The notes under the pieces were generated by a model that saw only the letters and a program-made list of their open reading frames with translations, ran no database searches and had not been told where the DNA came from. DNA of 64,000 bases from Variovorax paradoxus (GTDB taxonomy: Bacteria; Pseudomonadota; Gammaproteobacteria; Burkholderiales; Burkholderiaceae_C): assembly GCF_902712855.1 (NCBI RefSeq), contig NZ_LR743508.1, forward strand, positions 1,054,001 through 1,118,000. The letters are read 5' to 3'. Every line of letters begins with the position of its first letter. Within the stretch, counting starts at the first letter, position 1. Position numbers and translations under genes: made by a program. Below, in pieces: positions 16,601 through 25,015 of this stretch.

Positions 16601-17349
16601 TGTCCTTCGAGGTCCTGATCTCTCTGTCGTCCTTCGGTTCGGCCGAGGTGGGGCGGCACGGCCAGTTGTGGTGCTCCGAACTGGGTCGCGCGGCGGGCGC
16701 CGATTCGGTGGAAGTGCGCGGCGAGATGCTGCGCGACGCCGATGCGGAACTGCCCGCGCTGAATGGCCTGGCCTCCGTGTATTCCAGCCCCGAGGGCCTG
16801 TGGGCCCAGGGCGGTGAGCTCGACAGCGCTGCGCTCCGGCGCAGCATCGCGGCCGCCACGCGCGTCGGCGCGAAGCGGCTGAAGATGTCGATCGGCGACT
16901 TCCAGGCGTCGTCGCACGGTTCGCTCCAGGGCCTGAAGACGGAACTGGCCGCGACCCCCGTCGAACTCGTGATCGAGAACGACCAGACCGTGCGCGCCGG
17001 CACGCTGGCCGCATTGCAGGCCTTCTTCGACGCGGCCGACGGCGCCGGCCTGTCGCTGGGCATGACCTTCGACATGGGCAACTGGCACTGGGTGGGCGAG
17101 TGCCCGCTGCAGGCCGCGCAGGCCCTGGGCCACCGCGTGCGCTACGTGCATTGCAAGGGCGCGCAGCGCCTGCCGAACAAGTGGGTCGCGGTGCCGCTGG
17201 GCGACTCGGTCGCGCCGTGGCGCGCCGTGTTGCGCGCGCTGCCGGCCGACGTGCCGCACGCCATCGAATACCCGCTCGTGGGCGACGACCTGCTGGCCGT
17301 GACCCGCGCGCAGATCGACTTCATCCGCGCCGCGCGGGCGCAGTTCTAG
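16600..17349 (+). CDS. kguE: Sugar phosphate isomerase/epimerase, KguE-like
   Basis: 249 residues, xylose-isomerase-like TIM barrel (AP endonuclease family 2 fold). The metal-site acids are visible: the Glu in VELVIENDQTV, the Asp in MTFDMGNWHW and the Glu in AIEYPLVGDD. In pseudomonads KguE is encoded with the 2-ketogluconate kinase and reductase, but its exact reaction is not settled; an isomerase or epimerase acting on a sugar acid is likely. It overlaps the ATPase gene by one base (TGATG). The symbol is based on operon context plus family, with kguK and kguD following. Confidence 0.75.
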   Translation: MSFEVLISLSSFGSAEVGRHGQLWCSELGRAAGADSVEVRGEMLRDADAELPALNGLASVYSSPEGLWAQGGELDSAALRRSIAAATRVGAKRLKMSIGDFQASSHGSLQGLKTELAATPVELVIENDQTVRAGTLAALQAFFDAADGAGLSLGMTFDMGNWHWVGECPLQAAQALGHRVRYVHCKGAQRLPNKWVAVPLGDSVAPWRAVLRALPADVPHAIEYPLVGDDLLAVTRAQIDFIRAARAQF

Positions 17350-17372
17350 ATCTTCCGGAAAACCAGAACAAC

Positions 17373-18326
17373 ATGACAGATTCCACCGCCTTCGACGTGG
17401 CTCTCTTCGGCGAGGCCATGCTGCTGCTCGTGGCAGACCGGCCCGGTCCGCTGGAGAACGCCGAGTCGTTCTTCAAGCGCACCGCCGGCGCCGAGACCAA
17501 CGTGGCCATCGGCCTGTCGCGCCTCGGCCTGAAGGTGGGCTGGGCCAGCCGCCTGGGCACCGACTCGATGGGCCGCGCGCTGCTGGCCGCGATGCGCGCA
17601 GAGGGCATCGACTGCTCGCACGTGATCACCGACGCGACGCAGCGCACCGGCTTCCAGTTCAAGGGCCGCGTCACCGACGGCAGCGACCCGCCGATCGAAT
17701 ACCACCGCAAGGGTTCGGCTGCGAGCCAGATGGGCCCGGCCGATGTCGACGAGGCCTGGCTGCGCTCCGCGCGCCATCTGCACGCCACCGGCGTGTTCGC
17801 CGCCATCTCCGACACCAGCCTGCAGGCCGCGCTGAAGACCATGGACGTGATGCGCGCCGCCGGCCGCACCATTTCCTTCGACACCAACCTGCGCCCCACG
17901 CTGTGGTCGTCCACCGACACCATGCGCCACTGGGTCAACGAACTGGCATCGCGCGCCGACTGGGTGCTGCCCGGCATCGAGGAGGGCCTGCTGCTCACCG
18001 GCCACGACAAGCCCGAGGACGTGGCCAGGTTCTACCGCGAGCGCGGCGCGAAGCTGGTGGTCGTCAAGCTCGGCGCCGCGGGCGCCTACTACGACAGCGA
18101 CGTGGCCGGCACCGGCCATGTCGACGGCTTCCCGGTGAAGGAAGTGATCGATACCGTGGGCGCGGGCGACGGCTTCGCGGCCGGCGTGGTGAGCGCCCTG
18201 CTCGAAGGCAGGAGCGTGCCCGACGCCGTGCGCCGCGGCGCATGGATCGGTGCGCGTGCCGTGCAGGTGCTCGGCGACACCGAGGGCCTGCCGACGCGGG
18301 CGCAACTCGAAGAAGCGGGGCTCTGA
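17373..18326 (+). CDS. kguK: PfkB-family sugar-acid kinase, KguK (2-ketogluconokinase)
   Basis: 317 residues, ribokinase/PfkB family. The C-terminal motif DTVGAGDGFAAGVV carries the catalytic aspartate and anion hole; the N-terminal GAETNVAIGLSRLGLKVGWAS is the family's substrate-side glycine region. It resembles 2-keto-3-deoxygluconate kinases, so the sequence alone does not separate KDG kinase from 2-ketogluconokinase. The neighbouring kguE, kguD and PtxS genes favour phosphorylation of 2-ketogluconate to its 6-phosphate. It starts 23 bases after kguE. Confidence 0.8.
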   Translation: MTDSTAFDVALFGEAMLLLVADRPGPLENAESFFKRTAGAETNVAIGLSRLGLKVGWASRLGTDSMGRALLAAMRAEGIDCSHVITDATQRTGFQFKGRVTDGSDPPIEYHRKGSAASQMGPADVDEAWLRSARHLHATGVFAAISDTSLQAALKTMDVMRAAGRTISFDTNLRPTLWSSTDTMRHWVNELASRADWVLPGIEEGLLLTGHDKPEDVARFYRERGAKLVVVKLGAAGAYYDSDVAGTGHVDGFPVKEVIDTVGAGDGFAAGVVSALLEGRSVPDAVRRGAWIGARAVQVLGDTEGLPTRAQLEEAGL

Positions 18327-18331
18327 AAACC

Positions 18332-19312
18332 ATGGCGCAGAAGAATGTCGTCGTCTTTCGTTCGTTGCCCGGAGACCAGCTCGCGCGGCTGCAGGCCGCG
18401 CACCACGTCGTCGTGGCCGATCCGCGCAAGGAACCCGAGGCCTTTGCCGCCGCGCTGCGCACGGCCAACGGCCTGATCGGCTCGAGCTACAACGTCGATG
18501 CCGCGTTGCTCGATGCAGCACCGCAGCTCGAGGTGATCTCGAGCGTGTCGGTCGGTGTCGACAACTACCCGCTGGCCGAACTGCACAAGCGCGGCATCGT
18601 GCTGTGCCACACGCCCGACGTGCTCACCGAGACGGTGGCCGACACGGTGTTCGCGATCCTCATGGCCACGCAGCGCCGCGTGGTCGAGCTGTCGAACCTG
18701 GTGCGCGAAGGCCGCTGGACGAAGAACATCGGCGAGGAGCTGTTCGGCACCGACGTGCACGGCAAGACGCTGGGCATCCTCGGTTTCGGCCGCATCGGCC
18801 AGGCGGTGGCGCGCCGCGCCGCGCTGGGCTTCGGCATGCCGGTGCTCTACCACTCGCGTCGCGCCGTCGACCTGGCCGCGCAGGCGCCCGAACTGCAAGG
18901 TCGCGCCGCGCACACGCCGCTGGACGACCTGCTCGCGCGCGCCGACATCGTGCTCGCGATGCTGCCGCTGACCGACGCCACGCGCGGAATGATCGACGCG
19001 GGCTTCTTCGCCCGCATGAAGCCGGGTGCGTCCTTCATCAACGGCGGCCGCGGTGCCACGGTGAACGAAGAAGCGCTGCTGCACGCGCTCGACCACGGCA
19101 CCTTGCGCGCCGCCGGCCTCGACGTCTTCGCCAAGGAGCCGCTGCCGGCCGACTCGCCGCTGCGCACCCATCCGCGCGTGACGCCGCTGCCGCACATCGG
19201 CTCGGCCACGCACGAGACGCGCCATGCGATGGCTGAGCTGGCGACGACGAATTTGCTGCAGGTGCTGGCTGGAGAGAGGCCGACGGCGCCGTACGACACG
19301 GCGAGCGCATGA
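18332..19312 (+). CDS. kguD: D-2-hydroxyacid dehydrogenase family reductase, KguD (2-keto-6-phosphogluconate reductase)
   Basis: 326 residues. It has the Rossmann motif GILGFGRIGQAVARRA (about 151-166) and the catalytic Arg in NGGRGATV, Glu in VFAKEPLP and His in LPHIGSATHE. The type is that of GhrB/KguD reductases. In the kgu pathway it converts 2-keto-6-phosphogluconate to 6-phosphogluconate with NAD(P)H, feeding the Entner-Doudoroff or pentose phosphate routes. Only 5 bases separate it from kguK. A plain glyoxylate/hydroxypyruvate reductase cannot be excluded from sequence alone. Confidence 0.82.
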   Translation: MAQKNVVVFRSLPGDQLARLQAAHHVVVADPRKEPEAFAAALRTANGLIGSSYNVDAALLDAAPQLEVISSVSVGVDNYPLAELHKRGIVLCHTPDVLTETVADTVFAILMATQRRVVELSNLVREGRWTKNIGEELFGTDVHGKTLGILGFGRIGQAVARRAALGFGMPVLYHSRRAVDLAAQAPELQGRAAHTPLDDLLARADIVLAMLPLTDATRGMIDAGFFARMKPGASFINGGRGATVNEEALLHALDHGTLRAAGLDVFAKEPLPADSPLRTHPRVTPLPHIGSATHETRHAMAELATTNLLQVLAGERPTAPYDTASA

Positions 19313-19330
19313 CCGGTGCCAGGCTTTACT

Positions 19331-19430
19331 CCCTCCCCCGCTGGGGGAGGGCAGGGGTGGGGGCAAGCAGCGCATCCAATGGGCGCTCTGCCTGCCCCCG
19401 TCCCAACCTTCCCCTAGAGGGCGAAGGAGC
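19331..19430 (+). repeat. GC-rich hairpin repeat pair before ptxS
   Basis: CCCTCCCCC and GGGGGAGGG form a perfect 9-bp stem with a 3-base loop at 19331-19351. An outer pairing is also possible between GGGGTGGGGGCA and TGCCCCCGTCCC further on. The C-rich/G-rich pattern resembles hairpins at 58772 and 58868. It lies between kguD and ptxS. Confidence 0.6.
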
Positions 19431-19436
19431 GAGACC

Positions 19437-20459
19437 ATGAAACCGACCGGCCGCGCCACCATCGCCGACGTCGCCGAGGAAGCCGGTGTCTCCAAGGCCA
19501 CCGTCTCGCGCTTCCTCAACCACCGCGAGCGATTGCTGAGCCCCGACATCGCGGCGCGCGTCGAGGTGGCCATCGCCAAGCTGGCCTATTCGCCGAGCCC
19601 GATGGCGCAGGCGCTCAGCCATGGCCGCTCGCGGCTCATCGGCCTGATCGTGGCCGACATCACCAACCCGTATTCCGTCGCCGTGCTGCGCGGCGCGGAG
19701 AAAGCCTGCCAGGACGCCGGCTACCTCGTGATGCTGTTCAACCTCGGCAACGAGAGCGAACGCGAGCGCGAGGCGATCAATGCGCTGGCGGGCTACCAGG
19801 TCGACGGCTTCATCCTCAACACGCTGGGCCGCGGCAGCAACGTGGTCGACGCGGTCACGCTGCACGGCAAGCCGGCGGTGCTGGTCGACCGCCGGCACAT
19901 CGGCATGCACACCGACTTCGTCTCGCTCGACAACCATGCAGCGATGCAGGCCACCTGCGGCCACCTGGTCGAAGGCGGCTTCCGCGAACTGCTCTACGTG
20001 ACCGAGCCGCAGAAGGGCGTGAGCTCGCGGCGCGAGCGCACGGCGGCCTTCGGCGCCTGCGTGGCGGCGCACGAGCCCCGCGTGGCGGGCGAGATCTTCG
20101 AGTGCGTCGAGGGCGGCAACGAAGAACTCGACGAAGCCCTGCGCGCGCTGCGCCAGCGCGCCAAACGCGGACGCCGCGCCGCCGTGGTGGCCGGCAATGC
20201 CGTGGTCACGCTGCGCGTGGCGCAGGCCATGGCGCGGCTGGGCTGGCAGTTCGGTGAAGACCTGGGCTTCGTCGGCTTCGACGACCCCGAATGGGCGTCG
20301 CTGATCGGTCCCGGCCTGAGCACCGTGGCGCAACCCACCGACGCCATCGGCCGCACGGCCGCGACCTGCCTGATCGAGCGCCTGCGCGGCCTCGACGTGC
20401 CGCCCCGGCAACTGCTGTTGCCCGGTGACCTCGTGGTCAGGGGCTCGTCGCAAGCCTAG
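19437..20459 (+). CDS. ptxS: LacI-family repressor, PtxS-like
   Basis: 340 residues. The N-terminal helix-turn-helix TIADVAEEAGVSKATVSRFL is followed by the hinge helix SPMAQALSHGRSRLIG and a periplasmic-binding-like effector domain (IGLIVADITNPYSVAVLRG... to the C-terminus). The style and length match PtxS of Pseudomonas, the 2-ketogluconate-responsive repressor. The operon's promoter carries the cognate palindrome at 13279, which is the strongest support. The ATG at 19437 is preceded by AAGGAG. No operator is seen directly upstream, so the gene is probably read from the operon promoter and autoregulates through it. Confidence 0.85.
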   Translation: MKPTGRATIADVAEEAGVSKATVSRFLNHRERLLSPDIAARVEVAIAKLAYSPSPMAQALSHGRSRLIGLIVADITNPYSVAVLRGAEKACQDAGYLVMLFNLGNESEREREAINALAGYQVDGFILNTLGRGSNVVDAVTLHGKPAVLVDRRHIGMHTDFVSLDNHAAMQATCGHLVEGGFRELLYVTEPQKGVSSRRERTAAFGACVAAHEPRVAGEIFECVEGGNEELDEALRALRQRAKRGRRAAVVAGNAVVTLRVAQAMARLGWQFGEDLGFVGFDDPEWASLIGPGLSTVAQPTDAIGRTAATCLIERLRGLDVPPRQLLLPGDLVVRGSSQA

Positions 20460-20482
20460 GCGCGCGCCGGCTTTCGCGCGCC
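20459..20482 (+). terminator. Strong hairpin after ptxS
   Basis: GGCGCGCG and CGCGCGCC form an 8-bp stem with an 8-base loop beginning at the ptxS stop codon. There is no T run, so termination would be weak or Rho-assisted; it may instead protect the 3' end. Confidence 0.35.
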
Positions 20483-20513
20483 TCGCGTGGGGAAGCGCCG
20501 GTTTCGCAGTGCC

Positions 20514-22163
20514 TCATGAGGGAGGCAGCCTTGCATCAGCCACCGCACGGTCGAAGGTGATCGGGCCGCGCATCCAGTCGGCGGCACGCTCGGCGATCAT
20601 CACGGTCGGCGCATTGGTGTTGCCGCCGATCAGCGTCGGCATGACCGAGGCATCGACCACGCGCAGGTTCTCGACGCCGTGCACGCGCAACTGGGCATCG
20701 ACCACCGACATCGCGTCGATGCCCATCCTGCAGGTGCCCACCGGGTGATAGATGGTGTCGGCGCGCGCGCGGATGTGCTGCGACAGCGCCTCGTCGGTGT
20801 GGGCGTCGGCGGTGTAGAGCTCCTGCTGGCGGTACTTCGCGAGCGCCGGGGCGTCCATGATCTCGCGCGTCTTCTTCACGCCTTGCAGCAGCAGCGCCAT
20901 GTCCTCGGGTTCCGACAGGAAGCGCGGATCGATGCGCGGTGCGGCCGCGGGGTCTGCGCTGTTCAACCGCACGTCGCCGCGGCCCTTCGGCCGCAGCACG
21001 CACACATGGCACGAGAAGCCGAAGCCCGCGTGCAGCTTGCGCGCATGATCGTCGGTGATGGCGATCACGAAGTGCAGCTGCAGGTCGGGCCGCGGTGCGT
21101 CGGGCGACGACCGGATGAAGGCGCCGCCCTCGGCGAACGGCGTGGCCACGAGGCCGGTGCCTCGCCTGCGCCACTCGAGGATCGCCTTCGCGAGCTTCCA
21201 GGTGGCCACCGCGCCGATGCCGAAGAGCTCCGTGTCCTTCGAGCGGTACGAGAGGATGAAGTCCGTGTGGTCCTGCAGGTTGCGTCCCACGCCCGGCAGC
21301 GCGTGGCGCACTTCGATGCCGTGGCTCGCCAGCTCGGCCGGATCGCCGATGCCGGACAGCATGAGCAGTTGCGGCGAGTTGAAGGCACCGCCGCACAGCA
21401 CCACCTCGCGGCGAGCGGCAAGGATCTCGGAGTGGCCGCCGCGGTGGATCTCGACGCCCACGGCACGCCGTTCCTGGAGCACCACGCGCTGTGCCTGCGC
21501 GCCGGTCAGCACCGTGAGGTTGGAGCGCTTCATCGCCGGATGCAGGTAGGCCGCGGCCACCGAGCAGCGCTCGCCGTTCCTGTCGCCGCCGTGGAACTGC
21601 GTGACCTGATAGAGGCCAGCGCCTTCCTGCTCGGGGCCGTTGAAATCGTCGTTCCGGGGAACGCCGCAGTCCTGTGCGGCGCGCACGAAATCCTCGGTGA
21701 TTGCGCGCGGGCTCTGCTGCTCGGCCACCTGCAGCGGCCCGTCGGCCCCGTGCAGCGCGCTGGCGCCGCGCTGGTTGCCCTCGGCGCGGATGAAGTAGGG
21801 CAGCACCTCGTCGAACGACCAGCCGGCGCAGCCCGCGCGCGCCCAGTCGTCGTAGTCCTCGCGGTGGCCACGCACGTAGAGCATCGCGTTGATGGCGCTC
21901 GAGCCGCCCAGGCAGCGCCCGCGCGGCTGGTAGCCGCGGCGCCCGCCGAGACCCGACTGCGGCACGGTCTGGTAGGCGTAGTTGTTGATGCGCGGCCGGC
22001 CCGGCAGCATCGCCACCGTGGCGGCCGGCGCCCGCACGAGAATGCCGCGCCCGTCGCCGCCGGCCTCGACCAGGCAGACCTGCACGCCTGGGTCCTCGCT
22101 GAGCCGGGAGGCCAGCGTGGCACCGCCCGAGCCGCCGCCGACGATCACGTAGTCGAACTCCAT
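20514..22163 (-). CDS. GMC-family FAD oxidoreductase (choline/alcohol dehydrogenase type)
   Basis: 549 residues. It has the FAD-binding N-terminus DYVIVGGGSGGATLASRL, GMC signature 1 near RGRCLGGSSAINAMLYVRG, signature 2 near GAFNSPQLLMLSGIGDP, and the C-terminal active site YHPVGTCRMG with its catalytic histidine, then NTNAPTVMIAERAADW. These enzymes oxidise primary or aliphatic alcohols, including polyethylene glycol and choline. The ATG at 22163 is used (MEFDYVIVGG); the frame extends 21 codons upstream with no homology. It is alone on its strand, divergent from the response regulator, so its pathway is unknown. Confidence 0.92.
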   Translation of the reverse strand: MEFDYVIVGGGSGGATLASRLSEDPGVQVCLVEAGGDGRGILVRAPAATVAMLPGRPRINNYAYQTVPQSGLGGRRGYQPRGRCLGGSSAINAMLYVRGHREDYDDWARAGCAGWSFDEVLPYFIRAEGNQRGASALHGADGPLQVAEQQSPRAITEDFVRAAQDCGVPRNDDFNGPEQEGAGLYQVTQFHGGDRNGERCSVAAAYLHPAMKRSNLTVLTGAQAQRVVLQERRAVGVEIHRGGHSEILAARREVVLCGGAFNSPQLLMLSGIGDPAELASHGIEVRHALPGVGRNLQDHTDFILSYRSKDTELFGIGAVATWKLAKAILEWRRRGTGLVATPFAEGGAFIRSSPDAPRPDLQLHFVIAITDDHARKLHAGFGFSCHVCVLRPKGRGDVRLNSADPAAAPRIDPRFLSEPEDMALLLQGVKKTREIMDAPALAKYRQQELYTADAHTDEALSQHIRARADTIYHPVGTCRMGIDAMSVVDAQLRVHGVENLRVVDASVMPTLIGGNTNAPTVMIAERAADWMRGPITFDRAVADARLPPS

Positions 22164-22427
22164 GGCACCTGTTCCTGTTGTTCTGTTTGTGCGGCTCCTG
22201 CCGGCGCTGTCGACTGTAGGAATCAACCCGCGGGCAGCGCTTGGCGTTTTCCCTCGGTCGTCCGCGCGGCGATGGGGGAATCGGCCCTCCGCAACACCGC
22301 CGCGTGCAGCTTCTCCGGCTCGTGCCTGCGCTTGGACCGCGGCGTGAACGTCGACCCCCGCTCAACTGAAATGCCCGCTCTCGCCAGCACTGGGCCCTCG
22401 GCCTGAGTTGCATACAGAATCGGAGGC

Positions 22428-23075
22428 ATGTCCTCCACGATTCTGCTGATCGACGACCACGCCATGTTCCGCGAGGGCCTGCGCCTCGCATTGAAGCAGG
22501 CAGACCCTTCGATGACCGTCGAGACCGCCAGCACCGGCGGCGAGGCGCTCGACGCGCTGTCGACGCTGCCGGTCATCGACGCGGTGATGACCGACTACTA
22601 CCTCCCCGACGTCGGCGGCGCGGCCCTGGTGCAGCAGCTGCACCGGCGCCGTGGCGGCATGCGCATCCTGGTGCTGTCGGCCTCCGAGGACCCGCACGAC
22701 ATCGAGAGCGCGCTGGAGGCCGGCGCGCGGGGCTTCGTGCACAAGTCGGCCGACAGCCGCCAGCTGCTCGACGCCCTGCGGCGCGTGATCGGCGGCGAGC
22801 AGCGGGTGGTGCATGCCCTGCAGCAGGGCGCCTCGGCACTGCCCGTGATGTCGACCCCGACCGACAGCCTGGGCCGCCTGACCGCGCGCCAGACCGAGGT
22901 GCTGCAGCTGGTGTGCGAGGGACTGCGCAATGCGCAGATCGCCGAGCGGCTGGAGACATCGGAAAAAACCATCAAGGCGCACATCTCCGCGATCTTCGCG
23001 GCGCTCGGTGTGTCCAACCGCACGCAGGCCACGATCGCCGCGCGCCGCGTGGGCCTGCTGGGCAAGCCACGATAG
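22428..23075 (+). CDS. NarL/FixJ-type response regulator
   Basis: 215 residues. The receiver domain (residues about 4-120) has the acidic pair DD at 9-10, the phospho-acceptor Asp56 in MTDYYLPD and the conserved lysine in VHKSADS. The LuxR-type helix-turn-helix at about 148-205 includes LTARQTEVLQLVCEGL and TIKAHISAIF. It is a DNA-binding regulator controlled by phosphorylation. A good ribosome site (GGAGG) sits upstream. The convergent hybrid kinase ends 16 bases away and is the likely partner, although convergent rather than co-transcribed. Confidence 0.93.
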   Translation: MSSTILLIDDHAMFREGLRLALKQADPSMTVETASTGGEALDALSTLPVIDAVMTDYYLPDVGGAALVQQLHRRRGGMRILVLSASEDPHDIESALEAGARGFVHKSADSRQLLDALRRVIGGEQRVVHALQQGASALPVMSTPTDSLGRLTARQTEVLQLVCEGLRNAQIAERLETSEKTIKAHISAIFAALGVSNRTQATIAARRVGLLGKPR

Positions 23076-23091
23076 GGCGCGCGGAGGTCTT

Positions 23092-24897
23092 TCACCCGGC
23101 CGCGCGCGCCGCGAGCAGCTTCTCGACCCAGCCGCGCAGCATCTCCACTTCCACGGGCTTGTGGAGCATCGGGATCGAACGCGCGGCGGCCTCGATCAGC
23201 CGCGCCGGGTCGGTGTCGCCGCTGACCAGCAGTGCCGGAATGGCGGCGTCGTTGTATTCCTCGTGCAGCCGGTCGATCGCCTCGATGCCGGTCTCGTGCT
23301 CGCGCAGGCGGTAGTCGCTCACGATCAGTCCGGGCCGGCCGGGCACGTCGGCGGTCAGCGCGACCAGTTCGGCCGGACCGGCGGCGGCGATCACGCGGTG
23401 GCCCCAGCTCTCGAGCAGCAACTGCAGGCCCTCGCGGTTCTGCGCGTCGTCGTCGATGACCAGGATCAGCTGCCCCGTGCTTCCTACAACGGCGGCTGCG
23501 GGCGCAGCGCCCGCAATGGCCGCCGCGGCATCGGCTGCGGGCGTGCCGTCCTCCGTGCCCGCGATGGGTGCCGACGCCGGCTGCGCGGCCACGTCCAGCA
23601 TGAAGACGGTACCGCGGCCTTCGGTGGAACGCAGCGACAGCGCATGCCCCAGCAGCGCGGCCGTGCGGCGGACGATGGCGAGGCCCAGCCCGAGGCCCTT
23701 GCTGCGATCGCGCTCCGGGTTGCGCAGCTGGTGGAACTCCCAGAACACGCGCTCGTGCTCGTGCTTCGGAATGCCCGGCCCGGTGTCCCAGACCTCGATG
23801 CGCACGGTGCCGCCGCGCCGGCGGCAGCCGATCAGCACGCGGCCTTCATGCGTGTGCGCGATGGCGTTGCTGACCAGGTTGCGCAGGATGCGTTCGAGCA
23901 GCACCGGGTCGGAGCGGACGCGGTCGGGGCAGCGGCGCACTGTCAGGCGCAACCCCTTCTGCAGCGCTTGCGGCGTGTATTCCGCGCGGATCTGGTCGAG
24001 CAGGCGATCGAGCGGAAAGCTCTCGAAGCGCGGGTGGATCACGCCTGCATCGAGCCGCGAGATGTTGAGCAGCGCATCGAACAGGTGGCCCATCGCGGCA
24101 CTGGCCCGGGTGATGTTCTCGACCAGGTAGCGCCCGTGCTCCGACAGCCGCTCGTTGGCGAGGAGGCCGAGAAAGAGGCTCATGGCGTGCACCGGCTGCC
24201 GCAGGTCGTGGCTCGCCGCGGCGAGGAAGCGCGACTTCTCCAGGTCGCTGCGTTCGGCCGCTTCCTTCTCGAGGCGCACCTGCTGCAGCAGCGCCATGTT
24301 CTCGTACCCCAGCCGCAACGCGTTCAGGTGGGTGCGGTTCATGCGATGGATGAAGGCGACGGTGGCCACCAGGTAGGCCGCGCCGCTGGAGACCAGCGCG
24401 AGGTTCACGGCCGACGGCTGCACCGCCAGCGCGATGAAGGTCGGCGCGAAGGTCGGCACCACGAACGCGTACACGGCGGACAGCACCATGTAGTTCGAAT
24501 AGATCGCGCCCGTGCCGAGCCCGAACAGCACGACGATGAAGAACAGCTGGTACTGGAGCGGAACGAAGAACGTCCAGTAGGCGAAAGGCAGCCCCCACAG
24601 CAGGCCCGAGGCGATGTTGCCGGCGATCATCCGCCGCAGCCATCGTTCGCCCGAGCCGGGGCGCTCGCGCGTGCGCGCGTGCTGGACCATCGCGCCGAGC
24701 CGCCAGGCCGCTACCAGCAGCGTGACCGAGATCCAGGCGGCGACCTGCGCCTGCGGCACCGCGGCCAGCATCACGTAGGCCACCACGCAGGCCGAGACCG
24801 CCGAACCGGCGAGCGCGAACGGGAAGCTGCGCAGCAGCACGGAGAGCTGGACTTCGAAGACGCGTTGGCTGTCGGTCGGCGCGGTGAGTGTGGTCAT
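23092..24897 (-). CDS. Hybrid sensor histidine kinase with C-terminal receiver
   Basis: 601 residues. About five or six hydrophobic segments span residues 25-185 with no large periplasmic loop, suggesting sensing within the membrane. A short coiled linker (LLQQVRLEKEAAERSDLEKS) leads to the H-box ASHDLRQPVHAM with His230, then an ATPase domain with N-, G1- (DTGPGIP) and G2-boxes (GLGLGLAIV), and a receiver domain at about 475-598 with Asp528 in IVSDYRL. The kinase class with HDLRQP is common in beta-proteobacteria. It may phosphorylate the LuxR-type regulator encoded convergently. Confidence 0.93.
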   Translation of the reverse strand: MTTLTAPTDSQRVFEVQLSVLLRSFPFALAGSAVSACVVAYVMLAAVPQAQVAAWISVTLLVAAWRLGAMVQHARTRERPGSGERWLRRMIAGNIASGLLWGLPFAYWTFFVPLQYQLFFIVVLFGLGTGAIYSNYMVLSAVYAFVVPTFAPTFIALAVQPSAVNLALVSSGAAYLVATVAFIHRMNRTHLNALRLGYENMALLQQVRLEKEAAERSDLEKSRFLAAASHDLRQPVHAMSLFLGLLANERLSEHGRYLVENITRASAAMGHLFDALLNISRLDAGVIHPRFESFPLDRLLDQIRAEYTPQALQKGLRLTVRRCPDRVRSDPVLLERILRNLVSNAIAHTHEGRVLIGCRRRGGTVRIEVWDTGPGIPKHEHERVFWEFHQLRNPERDRSKGLGLGLAIVRRTAALLGHALSLRSTEGRGTVFMLDVAAQPASAPIAGTEDGTPAADAAAAIAGAAPAAAVVGSTGQLILVIDDDAQNREGLQLLLESWGHRVIAAAGPAELVALTADVPGRPGLIVSDYRLREHETGIEAIDRLHEEYNDAAIPALLVSGDTDPARLIEAAARSIPMLHKPVEVEMLRGWVEKLLAARAAG

Positions 24898-25015
24898 CTG
24901 GAGCTTGCGGAATGCCGCAGTGTTCTAGCGCGGCGGTCGGGAATGCGCATCGGACTTTGGTCCCGTGGCGCGTGCGGGCGGGAGCATTGCCGGCAGCGAT
25001 GCCGGTGCCGCGGGT

